From contig CBFFRQ010000052.1 in assembly GCA_965644315.1 (NCBI GenBank), positions 124,001-188,000 of the forward strand: a stretch of 64,000 nucleotides of DNA, given 5' to 3'. This DNA comes from Caecitellus pseudoparvulus. Its lineage: Eukaryota; Bigyra: Bicosoecida. Of this stretch, positions 31,293 through 41,650 are shown piece by piece. The position numbers and the translations under genes are program-made. The notes under the pieces were generated by a model. The model was not told the origin of the DNA. It saw only the letters and a list, made by a program, of their open reading frames with translations, and ran no database searches. Positions within the stretch are counted from its first letter, which is position 1. Every line of letters begins with the position of its first letter.

Positions 31293-33377
31293 TTAGCCCT
31301 GAGTGAATTCTGCAGAGCGCAGGCGATTGAGGGCCGCTGCGATCTCGAACCTGCGAGGTCGTGCCCAGCCCCCCTCGAAGCGCGTGCTGTCCAGGACGTC
31401 CATGCCTGCATCCGCGTCAAAGGCAGCGTCCAGCCAGTCCAGCACCTCGGCCAGGCACGCCTTGCCCTGCGCTGCACCCTGGTTTCCACTGCGTTTCGAG
31501 CTGGGCAGGCCGCTGCGGGCGAGGGCGCTGCCGACCCACTGCAGGACGCTGGCCAGAGCTCGCGTCTGGCCAGCCTCCACCAGCTGCTCCACAGCGCCCA
31601 GCTGCACCTCCACGTCGCCGTACTGGATCAAGTCCTGGCTGCGGCTGAACACCTTGCCCCCTGGCGCGAAATGGGCCGGGGAGGGGCAGCGCGCCTTGGG
31701 GTCCGCCAGGGGGGCCAGCCCAGGCGCCGCCTGGCCGGGGGTGCTGCTGCCCCCCGCGCCGCCTGCTGCCGTGGCACTGCGCAGGGAAGGCGCCATGGCT
31801 GCGATTTCCTTGGCTCGGGTGGTCACGTCCTTGCAGGCGTAGGTGTCCATTTGCAGCACGGTGTCGGCGACGTCGAAGTACTCCCCCGCCCCGCCGATGA
31901 CCAGGATACTGCTGACACTCTTCTCCTCCCACAGCTGCCGCACGCGGGCGATGAAGGGCGTGATGGGCTCCGCCTCGGCCGCCACCAACATCTGCATGCG
32001 GGCGTCGCGGATCATGAAGTTTGTGGCGGCCGTGTCCTCGTCGATGAGCAGGGTGGTGGCGCCCGCCTCCAGCGCCTCCGCGATGCCGGCGGCCTGGGAT
32101 GTGCTGCCAGAGGCGTCTGGCGTCGAGAAGGACGACGTGTCCTTCTTCTGGGGCAGGTTGTTGATGAAGGCGGAGATGTCCACGCAGTGCACGGCGCGCC
32201 CGTCCTCCGCCCGCACCTTGACGGCGCCGGGGTCCACCCCCACGCCCTCGCGGCCGTCCCCTGGCACGTGGTCATACACGCCCACTTCCAGCGCCTGCAG
32301 CAGGGTGGACTTGCCGTGGAAGCCGCCGCCCACGATGAGCGTCACGCCCTTGGGGATGCCCATGCCCACGACGTCGCCTGTGCAGGGAGCGCGTGTGTCA
32401 GCGTGTCAGCGTGTCAGCGTGTCAGCGTGTCAGCACCCGCAGCCCCACGCACCGACGTTGGGCAGGGTGAGGGTGGTTTCCAGGGAGGGCGGGGATGCGA
32501 AGGGCACGACGTCGCCCCCCGCCATGGGCTTGTCGCTGGCGCCGGAAGCGCGAGGCAGCACCGCCCCGTTCCGCACAAACGCCGCCAGGCCCCGGGCGCT
32601 CAGCTGCTGCCGCAGGGCAGTCTGGTCCTCTGCGCTCAGCACGTGCCGCTGCAGCGCCTGTGCATCCTGGCTGGCGAAGAGCAGACTAGCCTGCACGATG
32701 TCTGGCAGGCAGGTGGTGAGGGCGAAGGCTGCGAGGCCGCCTGAGATGCTGCGTCCCCGAGCCGGCAGGGCCAGGGTGAAGCGGGCCTGCACGGTGCCAG
32801 CGGAGGTGACGGTCACCGCCGACCGCTGCAGGATGTGCTGGGAGGGCACGGCGATGCGCATGTCCCCCCCCTTCTCGCCCTTCCAGCCGCCCCCCCCCCT
32901 GGCCTGGTCCACCCCCAGCTCGTGCACCTTCACTGCGAACTGGCGGTTCAGGTAGTCCGCCAGTGCCCGCCGCCGCGTGGCGGTGGCCAGGGGCGCCGCT
33001 GGGATCCTCGCCACAGCAGGCGACACGTTCACGTGACAGCGGGAGGGAGCGGCGTATGCGTCGCCTTGCACGTGGTCCACCACCAGCGTGAACGCGTCGA
33101 AGGCCCAGGAACCATACAGATCCTTGTATGCTGGGTACGGCCGGCCGTCGATGCGGCGCAGGGTGCCTTCCAGCTCTGCCAGGCTGCGTGCAGCGCTGGG
33201 AGGGGGTGGCGCTGGCGCCGGGCTGGAGCTGGCGCCGGGCCCGCCCTGGCGTCCGCGCCCACCTCCGTACTTGGCTTTGTAGTACGCCCCTCGACCACGG
33301 CCTCCACCTCCGCCTCCTCGCCCTCGCCCTCGCCCCCCGCGGCCGCCGCCTCGACCTCCTCGGCCACTCCCTGACAT
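31293..33377 (-). CDS. ABC-class ATPase (COG3044 type) with RG-rich N-terminus
   Basis: Exons 33377-32453 and 32377-31293 (75-nt intron) give 669 aa. The central and C-terminal parts match the predicted ABC-class ATPase family. The P-loop is IVGGGFHGKSTLL at ~320, preceded by DVVGMGIPKGVT. The Walker-B-like TTLLIDEDTAATNFM follows, then SSILVIGGAGEYFDVAD. The N-terminal domain has LRRIDGRPYPAYKDLYGSW, typical of these proteins. Their function is unknown; they are soluble and not transporters. Residues 1-45 are almost entirely Arg/Gly (RGG-like), which may confer RNA binding and is an addition to the family core. An upstream in-frame Met at 33413 is an alternative start. Confidence 0.83.
32395..32434. 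repeat. Octanucleotide microsatellite within an intron
   Basis: Five perfect tandem copies of GTGTCAGC lie inside the single intron of the ABC-class ATPase gene. The repeat makes up over half of that 75-nt intron and could change its length between individuals. Confidence 0.95.
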
Positions 33378-33492
33378 GGCAGCGAAACGCAGCTGAAACG
33401 CAGAGCCACTCACACGCCTGACGCTGCACCGTAGCCTTGCTCAGGCCGCCCGCCTTGTTTACGACAGGAAATGAAGACATGCATTTGGCAGG

Positions 33493-34875
33493 TCAGCGGT
33501 CACGCTCACTGCCGAGCTGCGGCAGGGGGGTGTTGGCAGCGGCACCGGCTCCCTTGGGCGACGGCGGCTGCTCTGCTTCCTGGGCGGGCGTGGGGTGAAT
33601 GGGGTCCGTGAAAGGGTGCAGCTCAGCCCCCTGCCTGGTGCGTTCCGGCTCTCCGTGTTCCGCGTTCCACTGCAGCACGCCCTCTGCGAACTGCAGCAGG
33701 GGCTGCTCCACCCAGCTGCGCCCACGGGGCAGTGTGCCTGTGAGCCAGGCGACATGCCCCCCCTCCTGCGTCATGGCCACCACCAAGTTGGCATTGGCCG
33801 CCGGCGCGTGGGTGGGGATGCCCGCTGCGCTGCAGATGGGGTCATCTGCCGCGTGCGCCACCAGCGTCGGGACATCCACGTGTTGCGCCAGCAGGTGGCA
33901 GGTGGTGCTGGCGCGGTAGTAGTGCCACACGTCGTCGAAGCCGAAGCCTGGCACCACCACCTCGCTGTCGAACTGCCGCACAGTCCGTGACGCCGCCATG
34001 CGCTGCAGGTCCAGCCCCGGCACCTGCCCCAGCGCCTTAGTGTGCTGAGCCGCGTAGTTCACCAGCGCCCCCGCCAGGACGGGGCTGTAGGTGAGGGCGC
34101 CCACACCGCCCTCCAGCATGTGTGTGCTGCGGTGCAGGTCCAGGGTGGGGCACAGCAGCGCCGCCCCCTGCAGCGGACACCGCCCCCCCTCCTCCACCAG
34201 GTACCGTGACAGGATGGTGGCGCCCAGAGAGAAGCCCGCCGCAAAGAGCGGTGTGTGCGGGCCCACTGCCTGCCGCAGGTACACCAGCGCCGCCCGCACA
34301 TCTGCCGTCCAGCAGGCAGCGAAGCCACGGCTGGTGACGAGGGGCGTACCGCTGCACCCTCGCGCGATGAGCACCACCACCGTCCACCCCGCCTCCGCCG
34401 CCGCATCCGTCATGTGCTGGATGTAGTTCTCCTGACTGCCGCCCGTCAGCCCGTGCAGCAGCAGCATGGTGCGCCTGCCCGGCGTCAGGGGCGTGTGCCA
34501 GTCCAGCGCCACGGCGCCGCCGTCCCCCATGCGCAGCCACTTGCGGGAGAAGGTGATGGGGCGGGGGGGACGGGGGCGCAGCTTGGCGCCCCACAGCGTC
34601 TGCACGTGTCCGTTCATCCAGAAGGGCGGGCTGTACTCCTGCAGGGCAGGGCTGTGCTGCACGAGGTATGCCGCCCGGGCGTCCCTTGCGTTGAAATACA
34701 CCTGCACCTGCTTCGGCGATGCCAGCCGACGGCGCATCCACTGCAGCATGACCACCACAGCAGGGACAGTCGTGAGGAGCAGGCCAGAGGGAATGCCTGT
34801 TAGGCTGGAGAACTTCCGCGCGATTGCCTGCACTGTGCGCAGCGCTCGCAGCAGGGAAGGGCTGCGCTGGCTCAT
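33493..34875 (-). CDS. Alpha/beta hydrolase, ABHD1/3 (YheT) family
   Basis: Single exon, 460 aa from MSQRSPSLLR. After a short hydrophobic segment (LLLTTVPAVVVMLQWM), probably a membrane anchor, come family signatures PFWMNGHVQTLWG, LLLHGLTGGSQENYI and ARGCSGTPL. The catalytic triad is evident: the nucleophile Ser in GFSLGAT, the Asp in HAADDPI and the His in QEGGHVAWL. Eukaryotic relatives act on medium-chain esters or phospholipids in membranes; the substrate here is unknown. The C-terminal ~50 residues are Pro/Gln-rich. The frame reaches back to 34923, but the CAATTTCCGCA element at 34888-34898 immediately before this ATG suggests the shorter form. Confidence 0.87.
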   Translation of the reverse strand: MSQRSPSLLRALRTVQAIARKFSSLTGIPSGLLLTTVPAVVVMLQWMRRRLASPKQVQVYFNARDARAAYLVQHSPALQEYSPPFWMNGHVQTLWGAKLRPRPPRPITFSRKWLRMGDGGAVALDWHTPLTPGRRTMLLLHGLTGGSQENYIQHMTDAAAEAGWTVVVLIARGCSGTPLVTSRGFAACWTADVRAALVYLRQAVGPHTPLFAAGFSLGATILSRYLVEEGGRCPLQGAALLCPTLDLHRSTHMLEGGVGALTYSPVLAGALVNYAAQHTKALGQVPGLDLQRMAASRTVRQFDSEVVVPGFGFDDVWHYYRASTTCHLLAQHVDVPTLVAHAADDPICSAAGIPTHAPAANANLVVAMTQEGGHVAWLTGTLPRGRSWVEQPLLQFAEGVLQWNAEHGEPERTRQGAELHPFTDPIHPTPAQEAEQPPSPKGAGAAANTPLPQLGSERDR

Positions 34876-34887
34876 GGGTGTGGCAAG

Positions 34888-34898
34888 CAATTTCCGCA
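34888..34898 (-). promoter_or_regulatory. CAATTTCCGCA element upstream of the ABHD hydrolase
   Basis: This is a perfect 11-mer, lying 12 nt before the chosen hydrolase ATG, in the reverse orientation relative to that gene (minus-strand reading TGCGGAAATTG). It also sits in the divergent promoter shared with the beta-hydroxylase gene that starts at 35069. Confidence 0.4.
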
Positions 34899-35068
34899 CA
34901 ACGCCCAGCTTCCGAAGCCGCACGGCGTGCTGGGAACGGACGGAAGCAGCACATAAAACGTCGGTCAGTGAACCAAACTATGTGGTCCAGCTATTGCGCA
35001 TATTTTTATTGTGGCAGCGAACGCCTTCCTGCCCTTGCGACCACCGCAGCGAACCAAGCAGTTTCAGC

Positions 35069-36147
35069 ATGGCGGCAGCCAAGGAACTCGCGACGCTCAT
35101 TCGGGGGCGCATCATGCGCACCAATGCGAGGCACAGGCCGTTCCCCACTGCGTTCCACTTTCCGGGTCTCAACACAGGCCCCTGGTGGAGCACTGCGTGC
35201 GTTGGCGCCGCTGGGTGCGGGCCCCGCCATCCAACTTCCGCACTGGCTCGCTCGCCCTTTCGAGGCTCAGGCAGGTGCCCTGGGCGGCCAAGCTGGAGGA
35301 GAACACCGCCCTGATTCGGGAAGAGTATGATGCGCTGGTGGCTTCTAAGGCGCCTTCCGACTACCACCTGCACACTGACGAGCACAAGGTGCAGACAGCT
35401 GCGCGGGGTAGCTGTTTTTGCTCATGCACACACTTCGCCCTCCGCCCTGCCCACAGCTGCACTCCGGATCGTGGGACTGGCACTCGTACATCTCGTCTGG
35501 GAAGCGGCAGCCGGAGTTTGAGCGGTGCGGGGGCTGCGCGTAGTCGCTTCCGGCACCTGCCGCCACGCCACCGCTGCGTTTCCCCACACAGGCACTGCCC
35601 CACAACAGCCTCCCTGCTGAACAACATTCCAGGACTCATGACGGACATCCCCTTTGCTTATTCTTTCTTCTCCACTCTCGCCCCAGGCTCCGCCATTGCC
35701 CCCCACCATGGCGCCACCAATTTGAAGGTTCGCTGCCACCTCACCCTGCACTGTGCGTTTCCGCAACGCCGAATGCCGCGCCGCTGCAACCCCGCACACT
35801 GCACTGCGCTGCCCCACTGCCTGCTCAGCTCCCCAACAAGACTCCCAGCAGTGTGCCTTACGCGTGGCCGATGAAGCCCGCGCGTGGAAGCCAGGGCAGC
35901 TCATCATGTTCGATGACTCGTTTGGTGCGTGCGCTGGTGTCGCGCTGGCGCCGCCCACACACGCAAGCCCACCATCTGCACCGACCCACTTGGCCCAGAG
36001 CACGAAGTGTGGTACAAGGCGGGGGATGGAAACCGAGTTGTATTGCTGTTCGATGTGTGGCACCCTGATTTGACGGCTGGCGAGGTTCGAGCAGCCACGG
36101 CGCTGCTGAGCGAGTTGGCGGCCAGCGCCCCCGAAGGAAGCCGATGA
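35069..36147 (+). CDS. Aspartyl/asparaginyl beta-hydroxylase-type 2-oxoglutarate dioxygenase
   Basis: Six exons (35069-35196, 35271-35388, 35457-35524, 35592-35752, 35829-35924, 35999-36147) give 239 aa; every junction restores family sequence. ASPH-type enzymes hydroxylate Asp/Asn residues using Fe(II), O2 and 2-oxoglutarate. The first iron His is in PGSAIAPHHGATN, followed by RCHLTLH. The second is in FDDSFEHEVWY, split across the last intron. The 2-oxoglutarate-binding Arg is in NRVVLLFDVWHPDLT. The upstream helix CPTTASLLNNIPGL also fits. There is no signal peptide or TM segment, unlike the animal ER enzyme, so this is the catalytic domain alone and probably soluble. Its stop is 6 bp from that of the convergent channel gene. 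Confidence 0.9.
35758..35765 (+). promoter_or_regulatory. TTTCCGCA octamer at the 5' splice site of a beta-hydroxylase intron
   Basis: The octamer starts 5 nt after the donor (gtgcg|TTTCCGCA) of intron 4 of the aspartyl/asparaginyl beta-hydroxylase gene. This is not a first intron, so it may be coincidental or splicing-related. Confidence 0.25.
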
Positions 36148-36153
36148 CGCACG

Positions 36154-38950
36154 TCAAGCCAGGCGGACGATGTCGTCTCCCTCCCCCACACTGCCTGCCT
36201 CTTCAGAGTCGTCCCGTGAGGCGCTGCCTCCTTCCCCTGCCGAGTGCAGCCCCTCCCCCCGCTGCACTGCCGCGAGGGCTGCGCGGCGCTGTGCTGAAGC
36301 GGCGAGTTCCGCACGCTTGGCGAGGGCCATTTGCGCGCGCTTGAAGCGCAGGAGCATGATGGAGTACGACTCGTGCAGGGCCATGAATGCACGAGACAAA
36401 GTGAGCAAGTTGGACCGGGCGCCACGCCCCGTTCTGAGCGCTTTCCGCCGGGCCAGCTTGCGCTTGTGCATGGACAGGCGCACTTCCTCCACGACTTCCT
36501 CCCAGTGCTCCCGCGCCAGGGCCACGGAGTGCACCAGGCGGTCCTCCAGGGCCAGCTTGGACGGGTCCATGTCGCTGGCTGACAACGCCTTGCGCACCTT
36601 CAGGACGATGACGCCCGACGCCGCCCCACGCAGGCGCAGGGACAGCTCCATGTCGCGGTTGTACGGCAGGGCGTCCAGGTCGATGCGGGCCCAGCCCAGG
36701 GACTCGTTGCGGCTGAAGCGGTTGTAGTCCTTCACGTGCACGTGCAGGGTGCGGACTCTGAACTCCTCCAGCGGCGCGAAGTGCGCCACCTCCTTGGCCC
36801 ACCAGGGGTCCACCGTGCCGTACCGCACAGGCGTCTTGTGCTTGGTGTCGCCCATGCTGAGGGTGACGAACGGGTCCGCGCCGGTGAGCCAGTCCACCGA
36901 CACCAGGTTTGTGCAACGGATGACCTGCACTGTCACGCGGGTGCCGGCACGCGCCTCCTCCTGCGCCTCAGCGACAGAGGACACCACCACTCCCACGATG
37001 ACGTTGATGAGGATGAAGGTGGTGAGGAAGATGTAGGAGACGAAGAACAGCACTGACTGCCACGGCTTGGCCTCTGGCTGCGTGCAGACGGAGTCGAAGC
37101 CGTCCTTGTTGCGGCCGCCGATCTCCCCCGTGAACTGCTCCGTGCCGTAGCCCACCTGGTCGCAGCCGCGGAAGTTGGTCATGAACACCTCCTCCCAGTC
37201 GTCCCCCGTCGTGACGCGGAACAGCGTCAGCATGCTGACGTGCAGGGTGGCGAAGTTGGCGGGGTCGTTGCGGTGGAACATGCTGTACCCCAGCACGCCG
37301 TACATGTACACCAGCAGCAGCAGCAGGCCGGCAATGTAGGAGAGGGAGTGCAGGGACTTGAGCAGGGACACCACCAGCACGCGCAGGCCGGGCAGTGCGC
37401 GCACCACCTTCAACACACGCAGCAGGCGGATGAGGCGGATGAGGGAGACGTCTTGCTGGGGGATGGGCAGGAAGCTGGCCAGGACGACCTGTGCAGGGCA
37501 GAGCAGGGGTGTGTGTGGACGTGCATGGGGGCGAGATGCAGCCGCGGCGGCACGCACGGCGAAGTCGAACGCGTTCCACGCATCTTGGAAGTACGCCTGG
37601 GGGGAGCGCCCCTCGGCCCAAATCTTCAGCGCCGCCTCCGCCACGAACACGGACAGAATGGTTGTGTCGATGGCAGTCAGCACGCCAGGCAGCTCAGGCG
37701 TCAGGCGCTGGCCATAGGTGATGGTGCCCACTGATGCTGCTGTGGCCAGGATGCAGAAGGCGATGAGGTAGTTGAACCACTGGGTGTCTGTCACGTAGTA
37801 CCTGATCTGCGCGCCTATGTCAGCGTACAGGTCCACTGCATCGTCCAGCGCCACGCAGCACTGGCGCACGCGGGGCGCCTGCCAGGCGGAGGCGCAGCAG
37901 CCCCCCTGCTGGACGCAGGGGAAGGGGGGGTCTCGGGACTGCCACGGCTCCTTCGTGCCTCGCACCCGCGCGGGAGGGGCCTTTGCGTCCCCTGCATGCC
38001 CCCCCCTGCGATGGCCCCTCCGCCCCCCCCTGCGCTTGCTGGACTTGGAGGGGGATGCCGCCGCCCCCTGAGCGCTGGACGAGTCCTCCCCCCGTCCCGA
38101 GGGTGGGCTGGATGGCAGGGAGAGGGAGGGCGCCGCACCTCGGGAGGAGGTCTGTGCACTGGTGAAGCCCATGCCGCTGGGGGCCGCCATGCCACCACTG
38201 GGCGTGTGGGTGGAGGGCAGTGACCCGGCGTCGCCCCCCGGCACCTTGCTCTCTGTCAGGGAGGAGGCCACGAAGTCCTCCCCAGTCACCTGCAGCAGGG
38301 CTGCCAGGCCGTCCTTCCGCGCAGGCCCCGTAGGCGTGCTGGGCTCTCCGCCGCCCTCCTCCACGTCCTCCTCCTCCCCCCACATGCTGCGCAGCCCCAC
38401 ACGGCTGGCTGCTGTGGGCGTGACGGAGGCCGAGTGCTCCTGCGTGTGCCGCCGGTGCCGCTGCATGGCCCCTGTGCTGCTGGCGCTGGGCGTGGTCTGG
38501 CCTGGAAGCCCAGAAAAAACGCTGGAACCACCCAAACCTGACGCTGCATCTGCCATGCTGGGGGCGGAGCGTGCGCCAGCACTCGCCGGGCGACTTCGGG
38601 CGGCAGCTGCCAGGGATGCCCGAATGCTGGCAAGGTTGGAGGCAGTGGAGTCTTCCAGCTCCTGCACGAACTCCGCCCGACCCGCTTCATCTGATATGTC
38701 CAGCCTGGCACTGCGCAGCTCAGAAGGCGCCTGCAGCGCAGCGGGGGTGGGTGGCGTTGCTGGTGCGTGGCTTCGTCGCACTGCGGCCACGCACCCTGTG
38801 CACTGCTTCGCGACGTGCCGAGGAGATCAGCTCTCCGCGGTGGCCAGGCCGTGTACCAATATCGAATTCATGCACTTCTCCGTCAAGCCCTCGCAGGACC
38901 AAGGGAATGCCGTGCTTGCGGCCCCTGGCTGAGCGGGCGCTGGTGGCCAT
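36154..38950 (-). CDS. Single-domain voltage-gated cation channel with C-terminal C2 domain
   Basis: Three exons (38950-38795, 38730-37558, 37488-36154) give 887 aa. The first exon (MATSARSARG...) is found by frame and splice sites; the in-frame Met at 38790 lies inside intron 1. Residues ~55-330 are disordered with a basic KRRGGRRGHRRGG patch. One six-helix domain follows: S1 ~370-390, S4 ~458-479 with regular basic residues (IRLIRLLRVLKVVRALPGLR), pore ~536-544 (TTGDDWEEV) and S6 ~589-614. The acidic GDDW filter resembles calcium/sodium channel pores, so tetramers conducting Ca2+ or Na+ are likely. A C2 domain at ~627-735 follows S6 directly (NLVSVDWLTGADPFV, LHVHVKDYNRF, ESLGWARIDL). A helical basic tail ends the protein. 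Confidence 0.87.
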
Positions 38951-39324
38951 GGCTGGCAACTGCCACACGGGCCGTGAGACACCCACACACCAGCGCTGTG
39001 CTTCGTACCAGCTGCATTGGAGACAGAGGCAGCCCAACCCCTCTGTCAGAACTCGTGCCTGACAATTGCAGTCCCTTGAGTTGTGTCCTTGCATTGCTGG
39101 AGTGCTGCCGCTGGGCCGCTGGATGCGAGCGGCACGAGGCACCCCCCCCCACCACAGCACGTGTGCCGTGCCACTTCGACGTTGCACCCACATCCTTCCC
39201 ACCCCGCCGCTCTTCCCTGCCACCCACTCCAGCGTTGCGCCGCTTCAGCCGGAGCACACACCCAAACACGCCAGTCGCTCCTGTCAGGACAAGTTTCTGG
39301 GGATCCGCCACACCGACAGCAAAC
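38951..39324. other. Divergent intergenic region (374 bp)
   Basis: This is the promoter space between the channel gene (minus) and the LOG-like gene (plus). No close CAATTTCCGCA match and no RNA gene were found. It includes a short C-run near 39142. Confidence 0.4.
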
Positions 39325-40387
39325 ATGGCTGCGGCAAGCCATACGGGTGGCACAGGTGAACATGATACTCAGAAGCTCATGTGCAAGCGCCAGGACTCAG
39401 GAGCTCCTGGGGAAGGCGCCAGTGACGTGTACAAGGTGAGGGGCGTTTCATCCTGACCCCGCCACCACGTCACCCAGCACACCCTCCACGGCATGCTTGC
39501 AGCCTGACAAAGCATACAAGAATGCCGCATTTCTCGGATCTCGAGATGCACGACCCATCCGAGTGCTGTGCGAGTTGTCAGAGACGGAGCAGCGCCTCAA
39601 GGCTGCTGGCGTGCACAACACCATTCTGTTTTACGGGTCAGCCAGAGCACGCCCACCAGCTGCGTGGGCTGCACAGCTGGAGGCTGCCGAAGCAGACCTC
39701 GCTAGTGTGAGTGACGAGGAGGCCCGTGCGGCGGCCCAAGCCTGCATCGACCGCCTGCACAAGTGCAAGTGGATGTCTGACTTGTACAGCGCCACAGCAG
39801 ACCTGTCTGAGCGCCTGACGCGATGGGCCACGACACGCCCCGGCAGTGAGGACCAGGCCTACGTCATTTGCACGGGGGGCGGGCCAGGCATGATGGAGGC
39901 GGCCAACCTGGGCGCCGCCCGCGTGGAGGGTGCCCTCAGCATGGGCATGGGCATCAGCCTGCCTTTTGAAGCGGGCTTGAACGACCACGTCACGCGGGGA
40001 CTGGGCTTTGAATTCCACTACTTCATGCTGCGCAAGTTCTGGATGGTGTACCCTGCTCGGGCGGTCGTCGTGGCGCCTGGCGGGCTGGGCACCCTGGATG
40101 AGCTGTTTGAAACGCTGACTCTGCTGCAGACGGGCAAGATCCGCCTGCACGCCATGCCCATCGTGTTGCTGGGCAAGCAGTACTGGAGCTCAGTCATCAA
40201 CCTGCAAGCCATGGTGGACGCAGGCACCATCTCTGAGGGGGACGTCAAGCGCATGTACATGACTGACGACGTGGAGGACGCGTTCCAGTACATCACCAGC
40301 CGGCTGGAGGCGCTGGAGGAGGAGGGCGCCATCCAAATTGGCAGCACCTCTTCTCCCACAGCAGGTGTGTCCACTGAGGCGCCTTGA
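39325..40387 (+). CDS. LOG-family nucleotide phosphoribohydrolase (lysine-decarboxylase-like fold)
   Basis: Exons 39325-39435 and 39503-40387 (67-nt intron, phase 0) give 331 aa. The fold signatures are complete: TILFYGSARA near the start, then ICTGGGPGMMEAANLGA, and the family motif VVVAPGGLGTLDELFETLTL. LOG proteins release free cytokinin bases from ribonucleoside monophosphates; related members are general purine-nucleotide hydrolases. Annotation as a lysine decarboxylase is a historical error. Compared with plant LOGs (~220 aa) it is longer, with an added helical segment (RAAAQACIDRLHKCKWMSDL) before the GGGPG motif, as in many bacterial and protist relatives. A cytokinin role is therefore not assured. 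Confidence 0.88.
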
Positions 40388-40666
40388 TGTGCGCCGGCTC
40401 CACGTGGGTGTGTTGAGATGGTGGGGGGCATGGTTCGCTTTGCTCTCAGCGCTGCGCACCTTAGCAGGCGGGTAAAATAGAAAAGCTCATGTGTCATGCT
40501 GTGCAAGCAGCTGCAATACATGTGCAGTGCTGTCCTGGTGCTGCACTCCGTCGCACGACGTGTCGGCGGATTCCGGAATTGAGCTGGAAGTGCAGGGAAC
40601 CAGTCGCTGGGCTGGTCACACGCAAGGAGGCTGTGAGCACGAGGAAGGCGAGGAGAGGCACACAGC

Positions 40667-41650
40667 ATGGCATCTTCAGATTCAGAAGAGCCCCCTGAAA
40701 GCTTCCAGTGCCCCCTCACCTTGATGCTGTTCTCAGGTGCGTGGTGGGAAGCGCTGTGGACCGTCGCCCCTCTGAAATGCCGCACCACCCCCGACACGCC
40801 TGGCTCACAGACCCTGTGGTCACTGCCGACGGGCACACATACGAGCGAAAAACCATTGAGCAGTGGTTCGAGCGGTGTGGCGATGCCCCCACGTCTCCGC
40901 AGACAGGTACGGCAGGCCCTTGGCGTGGTGCGAGGCTGCGTGTCACGCGAGTTGTTGCCGTGCACAGGCGCCCCGCTGCCCTCCAAGGCGCTCATCCCAA
41001 ACCGTTCCCTGAAGTCTGCCATCGAGGAGTGGAGGACCACTGGCGCAAGCAAGTGGCGCAGCCTCCCCCCTCCTGCACAACTCACCATGGTGCGCACGCG
41101 CAGCGCTGGCTCTGGCCCAGGCAGTTCCCACCACAACGTCGCGCAAGCTGTGAGCACGGCGTGCACCCACCCTCACTCAGCCTTGGTGGCCCCAAGTGAG
41201 GCTGGGCCCCACTCTGCGCCGCCGCCAGTGCCTGGTGCTGCGTCTGCAGGCGCTGCCTCTGTCCCCGCTCCTCTACCCGGAGCGTCGTCCGCGCCCCCCC
41301 CCACTGAGGCGGCGGCGGCAACTGCAGCCCCACCCGAGTCCATCCACGTCCGGCAGCGTGTGGGCACGACCGGCGTGGTCATCGCCTGTGAGGAAGTGCG
41401 GGGGGCCACTGACTCCATCCGGTGGGTGCTGCACAACCGGCACTCCAGCCGGCGCCGCGTGGCAGTGAGGCTGACATGGAAAGCTGACAACCTCTTCGTG
41501 CCCTACAACTACACCTTCCCTGATGGGCCTGTGGAGGCCTCGGCGGCCTACAACGAAAGCGTCGTCATTCACTCCACGGACAAGATCCTCCCTGGCATGC
41601 CCTTTGCCGGGACAGGCGCCGAGTGGAGCTACAAGTGGCGGGCGGTGTGA
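40667..41650 (+). CDS. U-box protein with unrecognised C-terminal domain
   Basis: Exons 40667-40736, 40811-40906 and 40968-41650 give 282 aa. Joining them restores a U-box at residues ~12-80: FQCPLTLMLFSDPVVTADG, HTYERKTIEQWFERCG, TSPQTGAPL and IPNRSLKSAIEEW. U-boxes recruit E2 enzymes for ubiquitination. A Pro/Ala-rich linker (~100-175) leads to a ~100-residue domain that I do not recognise, predicted beta-rich: RQRVGTTGVVIACEEVRG, IRWVLHNRHSSRRRVAVRL, FVPYNYTFPDGPV, EWSYKWRAV. It may be the substrate-binding part. The U-box itself is well supported; the ligand is unknown. Confidence 0.85.
   Translation: MASSDSEEPPESFQCPLTLMLFSGAWWEALWTVAPLKCRTTPDTPGSQTLWSLPTGTHTSEKPLSSGSSGVAMPPRLRRQVRQALGVVRGCVSRELLPCTGAPLPSKALIPNRSLKSAIEEWRTTGASKWRSLPPPAQLTMVRTRSAGSGPGSSHHNVAQAVSTACTHPHSALVAPSEAGPHSAPPPVPGAASAGAASVPAPLPGASSAPPPTEAAAATAAPPESIHVRQRVGTTGVVIACEEVRGATDSIRWVLHNRHSSRRRVAVRLTWKADNLFVPYNYTFPDGPVEASAAYNESVVIHSTDKILPGMPFAGTGAEWSYKWRAV

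Noticed and set aside
36155-38790. Start of the channel gene at the Met near 38790
   Set aside because: That Met lies inside a 64-nt intron. An upstream exon ending EAVHR joins in phase to APSELR with good splice sites.
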